In this document: piece by piece, positions 1 through 4,055 of the stretch
Layout of the letters: every line of letters begins with the position of its first letter
How positions within the stretch are numbered: position 1 is the first letter of the stretch
Assembly: GCA_945227095.1 (NCBI GenBank)
Contig: CALYOC010000060.1
Coordinates: forward strand, 1 to 5,485
Reading direction: 5' to 3'
DNA from: an uncultured Clostridia bacterium
GTDB taxonomy: Bacteria > Bacillota > Clostridia > Oscillospirales > Acutalibacteraceae
DNA: 5,485 nt
The notes under the pieces: generated by a model
The model's input: only the letters and a program-made list of their open reading frames with translations
Told to the model about the DNA's origin: nothing
Database searches by the model: none
Translations under genes and position numbers: made by a program

Positions 1-1037
1 TTATTAATCTTCGCAAGCTCGGTCATAGCTCTCATAAGGTCCTGTTCATTTGAAATATCTATACCTGTATTTTCGGCAAGCACGGTATAAAACAGGCTCT
101 CCTGCAAGCAAATTCTGACAAGGGCACTTCCCACAGCGAGATTCATCGAATCGACAGCTGTTGAAAGAATGTTTTCGTTTTCATTTACCCTGTCGCAAAA
201 AGCGGCGACATCCCGTATATGCTCGACTCCTGTCAGCGCCTGCTTAACTGTTTGCATCACAGAGCTTTTTATCGGGTGTTCATTCGAAAGAGCACTCAAC
301 CAACCCGGAATATCTACGCCGATTTCCTTAACCGGAAATTCATAGAGAACCTGACTGAGTATTTCTCCAATCTCCTTTTCACCGAGTTCAAGACAGTTCA
401 CATTTATAACGGGAACGGAGTATTTAAGCGTCAGACTGTCCGCCAGCTGCTTTGCCTCGACCGTGTCGGGTTCTACGCAGTTGAGCAAAATTACAAACGG
501 CTTATGAATCGCCTTTAATTCGTCGATTACCCTCTCCTCTGCTTCTTCATATTCCTCTCGCTGAATATCGCTTATAGAGCCGTCCGTCGTGACTACAACA
601 CATATTGTCGAATGCTCGCTGATGACTTTTTTTGTACCCATTTCAGCCGCCATATTAAACGGTATATCGTGGTCATACCAAGGAGTTTTCACCATTCTCG
701 GCAGGTCATCTTCAATATATCCTATCGCACTCGGAACTACAAATCCCACACAATCGACAAGTCTTACTCGCAGCTTGAGCTTTTCTTCGACTGTAATCTC
801 AACCGCTTCTTCCGGTATAAATTTCGGCTCTGTGGTCATTATCGTTCTGCCGCCCGACGACTGAGGCATTTCATCTATGGCTCTTTCCCGCATAAATTCG
901 CCGTCTATATTCGGTAGGACTATATTATCGACAAAGCTCTTTATTAAGGTCGATTTACCCGTCCTCACAGGACCTACAACGCCAAGGTATATATCCCCCT
1001 GCGTCCTCTCGGCAATATCATTGTATATATTATTCAT
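1..1037 (-). CDS. spoIVA: Stage IV sporulation protein A, SpoIVA (3' end cut off by window edge)
   Basis: SpoIVA is the morphogenetic ATPase that polymerises on the mother-cell face of the outer forespore membrane and forms the basement layer for spore coat assembly. The visible 345 codons start at ATG 1037 and run open off the left edge; the family is about 490 residues, so roughly the last 145 are missing. The N-terminus (MNNIYNDIAERTQGDIYLG) matches the B. subtilis protein from memory, starting two residues later. A Walker A P-loop lies at residues 22-30 (GPVRTGKST, Lys28). The paired sensor threonines are at 68-69 in TIMTTEPKF, and the Walker B-like aspartate is Asp95 in LVDCVGF. Further family blocks are NTPWY-like KTPWYD and the EHSTICVVVTTDGSI segment. 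A strong AGGAGG sits 6 nt before the start. It is the second gene of a sipL-spoIVA unit, 11 nt after the sipL stop. Identification is secure; the C-terminal SpoVM-contacting region cannot be inspected. Confidence 0.97.
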   Translation of the reverse strand, partial: MNNIYNDIAERTQGDIYLGVVGPVRTGKSTLIKSFVDNIVLPNIDGEFMRERAIDEMPQSSGGRTIMTTEPKFIPEEAVEITVEEKLKLRVRLVDCVGFVVPSAIGYIEDDLPRMVKTPWYDHDIPFNMAAEMGTKKVISEHSTICVVVTTDGSISDIQREEYEEAEERVIDELKAIHKPFVILLNCVEPDTVEAKQLADSLTLKYSVPVINVNCLELGEKEIGEILSQVLYEFPVKEIGVDIPGWLSALSNEHPIKSSVMQTVKQALTGVEHIRDVAAFCDRVNENENILSTAVDSMNLAVGSALVRICLQESLFYTVLAENTGIDISNEQDLMRAMTELAKIN

Positions 1038-1043
1038 ATCAAG

Positions 1044-1051
1044 TCCTCCTA
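1044..1051 (-). promoter_or_regulatory. spoIVA ribosome binding site overlapping the sipL stop codon
   Basis: On the minus strand the sequence reads TAGGAGGA, followed by CTTGAT and the spoIVA ATG. The TAG stop of sipL (1051-1049) is the first part of this near-perfect Shine-Dalgarno sequence. Ribosomes terminating on sipL therefore sit directly over the spoIVA initiation site, which suggests coupled translation of the two partner proteins. Confidence 0.9.
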
Positions 1052-2566
1052 TTTACACCAAATCAAAATCGGCTGTCCGCCGGGTACGGTATCATCTTCC
1101 AACTCGTTTTGTTCGCTGATTGATTTTACGGTTGTGTTATATTGCCGCGCTATTGACCACAGGTTTTCATTTTCATCGGGATAATAAATGAACATCATAT
1201 TTTTCTTCTGCTTGGGCGATGATTCGTCAAGTTCGATATTCTCGATAAGCGACATACTTTCTGTTTCAAAAACTACCGCTCTTACCGACATAACCGCTCT
1301 TATCTCAAGCGTTGTTTCTCCCATTGTGTAATCCGAGCTTAAAACATTCACCCTCGGACTGCACTTGATATTTTTGATATTACTTGTACATTCGCTGTCA
1401 AATTCAAATTCGGTGTCGCTCTGCTTTAGCTGAACATCTCCGCTTTCACTCTCGGTGAGCGCATACACCGAAAGTTTTCCGGTGTAAAGAAGTTTGCCGT
1501 CCTTCAAGACAGCCTTTGAAGTCACATTGTCGCACCACATATCAATAACCCTTGTCACAGAAGCACCGATTTCAAGACTGAAGGAATGAGTAAACGATTT
1601 GTCGGTTGTTGTCACGAGTCGGTCAATGTTGACATTCTTTTTACTGCACTCGCTTTTATAAGCGGTTGAATATGCGTCCGTGACAATGGGCACCTCCATA
1701 CAGACATACGCGCAAACATTTACGGCAGTTATGGCGTTGATGTCGAGAAGCGTCATTTCTCCCGTGGCACTCGCCTTTGCCGATATTTCCAATGATATTA
1801 AGTTTAGCTTAATATCGGTTATGCTCTCTTGTGTAAGTCCCTGCAAATTGACAATCTGACTTATCGGTAAAGTGTTTTGCTCATGCTCAATAGTGTCATT
1901 ATCAGACAAATAAAGGGTTGATATTCTCAGTTCTCCCTTTACGAGTACCTTGTTGCTAATCTGCTTAGTTTCGGTTAAAACCGCCGTTGCCGTATTTCGT
2001 AAAATGCTTTTTATCTGCGGCTTTTCCTTGCCGATGTCAACCACTTGATTTATCGCACAATCCTCTGTCTGCGTACCGATTGCCGAGCAAGCCATTATTG
2101 TATCCTTGAGCAATTCGACTCCTGCGCCGTCGGCGTCATCGACCACACTTTCCTTATGACAGGCGTTTAAGCACGCATTTATAACAAACGCTCCGTGAAC
2201 TTCAAATCTCCGTGAATTGACCGCCCTGCAATTGACATACTGCGGACTTGTGCTGACATTTAGTATTGCGCCCGCGTACTCACAGTTGAAATCAATATTG
2301 GCAGAAAACGGACTTGAGTACTCATAGCACTGTATCTTTCCGTCGCTGACATACATCAGACTGACTATAACAGTGCCGTCAATGACAATTCTCTGCGAAT
2401 TGAGTGAGGAATTTGTTATGTTCGGTCTGACAAAGCATTTCAAAATCCGACCAATGTCACCGCAATAATCGGGAAGCGTAATATCACAATCAACCGATTG
2501 CTCGATACTCTTTGAAAAAACCGTTTCATTTACAGCAACTTCTGCTGTGTTGATATTAAAGTTCAT
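1049..2566 (-). CDS. sipL: SipL-type SpoIVA-interacting coat assembly protein (DUF3794 repeats + C-terminal LysM)
   Basis: The 505-residue product has no signal peptide or membrane segment, fitting a mother-cell cytosolic protein. It contains three divergent DUF3794-type beta-rich repeats, at about residues 36-115, 183-275 and 335-430. Recurrent patterns include VKGELRISTLYLSD and YTGKLSVYAL. A charged linker around 445-456 leads to a C-terminal LysM domain at about 458-503 (nt 1195-1058), seen in NENLWSIARQYNTTVKSI with Trp470. This architecture and length match C. difficile SipL, which binds SpoIVA through its LysM domain and is needed for coat localisation. Here spoIVA follows after only 11 nt, which strengthens the assignment. 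ATG 2566 is preceded by AGGGGA at 7 nt spacing. The protein carries many cysteines, including Cys27, 35, 44, 80, 95 and 113. Another DUF3794/LysM spore protein (SafA-like in role) is the main alternative, but adjacency to spoIVA favours SipL. Confidence 0.92.
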   Translation of the reverse strand: MNFNINTAEVAVNETVFSKSIEQSVDCDITLPDYCGDIGRILKCFVRPNITNSSLNSQRIVIDGTVIVSLMYVSDGKIQCYEYSSPFSANIDFNCEYAGAILNVSTSPQYVNCRAVNSRRFEVHGAFVINACLNACHKESVVDDADGAGVELLKDTIMACSAIGTQTEDCAINQVVDIGKEKPQIKSILRNTATAVLTETKQISNKVLVKGELRISTLYLSDNDTIEHEQNTLPISQIVNLQGLTQESITDIKLNLISLEISAKASATGEMTLLDINAITAVNVCAYVCMEVPIVTDAYSTAYKSECSKKNVNIDRLVTTTDKSFTHSFSLEIGASVTRVIDMWCDNVTSKAVLKDGKLLYTGKLSVYALTESESGDVQLKQSDTEFEFDSECTSNIKNIKCSPRVNVLSSDYTMGETTLEIRAVMSVRAVVFETESMSLIENIELDESSPKQKKNMMFIYYPDENENLWSIARQYNTTVKSISEQNELEDDTVPGGQPILIWCK

Positions 2567-2619
2567 GGTGGAATCCCCTTTTATTACTTTTTCTTTACAA
2601 TTCTATTCATCGTTAACCG

Positions 2620-2646
2620 TTCATATGACAAACAGTAGTAAAATAC
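2620..2646 (-). promoter_or_regulatory. Candidate sigma-E-type promoter for sipL-spoIVA
   Basis: On the minus strand GTA (2646-2644) is followed by exactly 16 nt and CATATGAA (2627-2620). This approximates the sigma-E pattern ATA-N16-CATAnnnT with one mismatch in each box. The expected transcript would start near 2612, leaving about 45 nt of leader before the sipL ATG. Sigma-E control of spoIVA and sipL is established in other spore formers; that this is the promoter used here is an inference from position and partial match. Confidence 0.45.
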
Positions 2647-2682
2647 AAAAGAATAAAACCTACGAATACCATTCGTAGGTTT
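2641..2682 (-). terminator. Intrinsic terminator behind the spoVM unit
   Basis: A perfect 12-bp inverted repeat (arms 2656-2667 and 2671-2682, sequence AAACCTACGAAT) closes a 3-nt loop. On the minus strand it is followed by a T-rich stretch (TTTTATTCTTTTGTATTTT) down to about 2641; the plus-strand side has no T-run. It therefore most likely ends the transcript carrying the 47-residue gene and spoVM and insulates the sipL promoter just downstream. The stem is fairly AT-rich, so termination may be incomplete. Confidence 0.72.
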
Positions 2683-2769
2683 ACCGATATTTGTCAAAAC
2701 TTAAATTTTCTCAAGCCGTAATTTATTAACCTTTATATTATCCAACGAACATTTAATACTTAATTTAAA
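2683..2769 (-). other. AT-rich spacer between spoVM and its terminator
   Basis: These 87 bases lie between the spoVM stop and the terminator hairpin. I find no open frame with a ribosome binding site on either strand and no convincing promoter pair. The stretch is strongly AT-rich and is best read as the 3' untranslated part of the spoVM transcript. Confidence 0.5.
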
Positions 2770-2862
2770 CTAAATATTATCTTTTGGTTGTTTTTTAATA
2801 CCGAAAATGAGCCTTAACACGCCGCCCAAAGCCCTGGGACTTTTAAAAAGTACAATTTTCAT
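2770..2862 (-). CDS. spoVM: Stage V sporulation protein M, SpoVM (30-residue amphipathic membrane peptide)
   Basis: SpoVM is a tiny amphipathic helix that recognises the curved outer forespore membrane and recruits SpoIVA. The 30-codon product MKIVLFKSPRALGGVLRLIF-GIKKQPKDNI aligns without gaps to B. subtilis SpoVM (26 residues, recalled from memory). Shared are Met1, Lys2, Lys7, Pro9, Leu12, Gly13, Gly14, Arg17 and Gly21, with a basic residue at 24. Pro9 is the residue known to matter for localisation in B. subtilis. The tail is four residues longer. A GGAGG (2873-2869) lies 6 nt before the ATG, and the stop is TAG at 2772-2770. It follows the 47-residue gene by 29 nt, apparently in one transcript. 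Its place downstream of prkC-rsgA and beside sipL-spoIVA supports the call independently. The gene is too short for most gene finders and is probably unannotated in related genomes. Confidence 0.9.
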   Translation of the reverse strand: MKIVLFKSPRALGGVLRLIFGIKKQPKDNI

Positions 2863-2868
2863 ATTTTG

Positions 2869-2873
2869 CCTCC
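2869..2873 (-). promoter_or_regulatory. Ribosome binding site of spoVM
   Basis: GGAGG on the minus strand with a 6-nt spacer (CAAAAT) to the ATG at 2862. Such a strong site in front of a 30-codon frame is a main reason for accepting this frame as translated. Confidence 0.85.
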
Positions 2874-2891
2874 GTAAATAAAATTATATTT

Positions 2892-3035
2892 TCACTTTAC
2901 AATTAAAGCAATTCCCATAATTATTATCAGAATGGCAAGCAGAACTAAAAGTGCTTTTTGCGGAAAACACCACGCTAAAAACATTCCAAGACCGAGTGCG
3001 GGTATGATAATCAAAACTGTCTTTTTCTTTTTCAT
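2892..3035 (-). CDS. Unrecognised 47-residue membrane protein co-transcribed with spoVM
   Basis: I do not recognise this protein. The product is 47 residues: MKKKK, a first hydrophobic segment (about 6-24, TVLIIIPALGLGMFLAWCF), a short Pro-Gln-Lys turn at 25-27, and a second hydrophobic segment (about 28-46) ending in Val-Lys. This reads as a two-segment membrane hairpin, or as a signal anchor followed by a second helix. The positive N-terminus predicts both ends on the cytosolic side. Single Cys23 and Trp22 sit at the turn side of helix 1. The ATG at 3035 is preceded by GAGGGTGA (3047-3040), a good ribosome binding site. The TGA stop lies 29 nt before the spoVM start, with no terminator between. 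A candidate promoter lies about 50 nt upstream. Position in the spoVM transcript suggests a sporulation or forespore-membrane role, but that is inference from context only. Confidence 0.68.
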   Translation of the reverse strand: MKKKKTVLIIIPALGLGMFLAWCFPQKALLVLLAILIIIMGIALIVK

Positions 3036-3039
3036 AAAA

Positions 3040-3047
3040 TCACCCTC
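3040..3047 (-). promoter_or_regulatory. Ribosome binding site of the 47-residue gene
   Basis: GAGGGTGA on the minus strand, ending 4 nt (TTTT) before the ATG at 3035; its GAGG core is 8 nt away. It decides the start of this small frame and supports its being translated. Confidence 0.7.
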
Positions 3048-3086
3048 ACTAATATGGATTTCTTAAAGCGGCTGACATTCTGCTAC

Positions 3087-3115
3087 ATACTATGCACCGA
3101 TAAAAAAAGTGTTAA
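3087..3115 (-). promoter_or_regulatory. Candidate promoter for the 47-residue gene and spoVM
   Basis: On the minus strand TTAACA (3115-3110), a 17-nt spacer and TAGTAT (3092-3087) resemble a sigma-A promoter with one mismatch in the -35 and two in the -10. The same -10 region reads CATAGTAT (3094-3087), a perfect fit to the sigma-E/sigma-K -10 pattern CATAnnnT. No ATA lies 16 nt upstream for sigma-E, although an AC element in that area could suit sigma-K. The expected start is near 3080, giving a leader of about 45 nt. Which sigma factor uses it cannot be decided from sequence. Confidence 0.45.
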
Positions 3116-3120
3116 TAATA

Positions 3121-3161
3121 CACAAAAAGCGAAGTCACAGTAAATACTGCGACTTCGCTTT
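3121..3161 (-). terminator. Strong intrinsic terminator of the prkC-rsgA transcript
   Basis: A long inverted repeat pairs AAAGCGAAGTC (3126-3136) with GACTTCGCTTT (3151-3161), extended inward by CAGTA/TACTG after one mismatch. On the minus strand it is followed by TTTTTGTG. It begins 14 nt after the rsgA stop codon. The plus-strand exit side lacks a T-run, so it serves the minus-strand operon and separates rsgA from the spoVM unit. Confidence 0.88.
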
Positions 3162-3174
3162 GACGAAAATTAAA

Positions 3175-4053
3175 TTATCTTAGTTCCCAATCCTTGATAT
3201 TTTTAACCTGTTCGTAAATACCGAGATAGCTCTCAAAGCGAGTTTTCTCAATATCTCCGTTTTCCACCGCTTCAAGAACGGCGCAGCCCTTTTCCTTTGT
3301 ATGAGTACAGGAAACGAATTTACACTCGCCCAAATACTCCGAGAATTCGGGAAAACAATACGGCAGTTCTTCCTTTCTTATTATCTGTGCCTTTTCCAAC
3401 TCCAAGCTTGAGAAACCTGCCGTATCAGCGACTGTTCCGCCGCACACATCAAACAATTCAACACACTTTGTAGTGTGCCTTCCTCTGCCGAGCTTTTTGC
3501 TCGTCGAGCCGGTTGTGAGATTTAGCGACGGGTCAAGACGATTTAGAATGGACGACTTTCCGACGCCGGAATTTCCGGTGAGAACATTCAGTCTATCCTT
3601 AAAAAACTTTTTGAAATTCTCAATACCCTCTCCGCTTTCGGCACACACCGAGAAGCAATCAAAGCCTGCGTGGGTATAAATGTCCTCATACTTCTTCGCG
3701 GAGCATATATCGGTTTTATTGAATACAATTATCGGGTTAATATCATTGTGACAAGCAATTGCAATCATCTTGTCAATTACCGACAAATTCGGTTTTGGGT
3801 CATCGACGGAGGATATGATAAAAAGATTGTCAACATTCGCAACAGGCGGTCTGACAAGACAGTTCTTTCTCGGCAGGATTTCATCTATTGTGTTTTGAGC
3901 ATTCTCATTTACGGAGAATTCAACATTGTCGCCCGCTAAGGGTGATACTTTTTCTTTTCTCAAAACACCTCTTGCTTTACATTCGTATATCTCTCCGTCG
4001 GGAGATTTAACATAGTAAAATCCCCCGATTCCTTTGATTACTTTACCCGTCAT
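3175..4053 (-). CDS. rsgA: Small ribosomal subunit biogenesis GTPase RsgA (YloQ/CpgA family)
   Basis: RsgA is a cytosolic GTPase that binds the immature 30S subunit and acts late in its maturation, with 30S-stimulated GTP hydrolysis. The 292-residue length is normal for the family. An N-terminal OB-fold spans about 1-63 (GFYYV, then GVLRKEKVSPLAGDNVEF). The circularly permuted GTPase domain follows: G4 NKTD 112-115, G5-like CAESGEG 137-143, G1 GNSGVGKS 160-167, the switch motif GRGRHTT 189-195, and G3 DTAG 210-213. The C-terminal zinc site has the expected Cys244, Cys249, His251 and Cys257. The ATG at 4053 overlaps the prkC stop (TGATG), and only a weak purine-rich stretch (TGAGAG) precedes it, so translation probably depends on coupling to prkC. 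The pair prkC-rsgA is conserved in Firmicutes. All catalytic motifs appear intact. Confidence 0.97.
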   Translation of the reverse strand: MTGKVIKGIGGFYYVKSPDGEIYECKARGVLRKEKVSPLAGDNVEFSVNENAQNTIDEILPRKNCLVRPPVANVDNLFIISSVDDPKPNLSVIDKMIAIACHNDINPIIVFNKTDICSAKKYEDIYTHAGFDCFSVCAESGEGIENFKKFFKDRLNVLTGNSGVGKSSILNRLDPSLNLTTGSTSKKLGRGRHTTKCVELFDVCGGTVADTAGFSSLELEKAQIIRKEELPYCFPEFSEYLGECKFVSCTHTKEKGCAVLEAVENGDIEKTRFESYLGIYEQVKNIKDWELR

Positions 4054-4055
4054 CA
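4051..4055 (-). promoter_or_regulatory. TGATG stop-start overlap coupling prkC and rsgA
   Basis: The TGA stop of prkC (4055-4053) shares one base with the ATG of rsgA (4053-4051). Together with the weak ribosome binding site upstream, this points to reinitiation by ribosomes that have just finished prkC, keeping kinase and GTPase synthesis linked. Confidence 0.85.

Noticed and set aside
219..917. Plus-strand open frames of 90-100 codons opposite spoIVA
   Set aside because: They lie antisense to a clear SpoIVA frame with intact P-loop motifs, have no ribosome binding site and overlap each other in different frames.
1058..1195. LysM domain read as a sign of a peptidoglycan hydrolase or wall-anchored protein
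   Set aside because: There is no signal peptide or catalytic domain; DUF3794 repeats and adjacency to spoIVA indicate the SipL role, where LysM mediates protein contact.
2692..2697. A perfect TTGACA on the minus strand, possible -35 box
   Set aside because: No acceptable -10 hexamer occurs 16-18 nt downstream; that position falls inside the terminator hairpin.
3121..3161. Inverted repeat as a riboswitch or mobile-element end
   Set aside because: Its symmetric stem, T-run on the minus strand and position 14 nt after rsgA are fully explained by an intrinsic terminator; no transposase or target duplication is present.
3473..3939. Plus-strand open frames opposite rsgA
   Set aside because: Antisense shadows of conserved GTPase motifs, with no initiation signals and no recognisable protein features.
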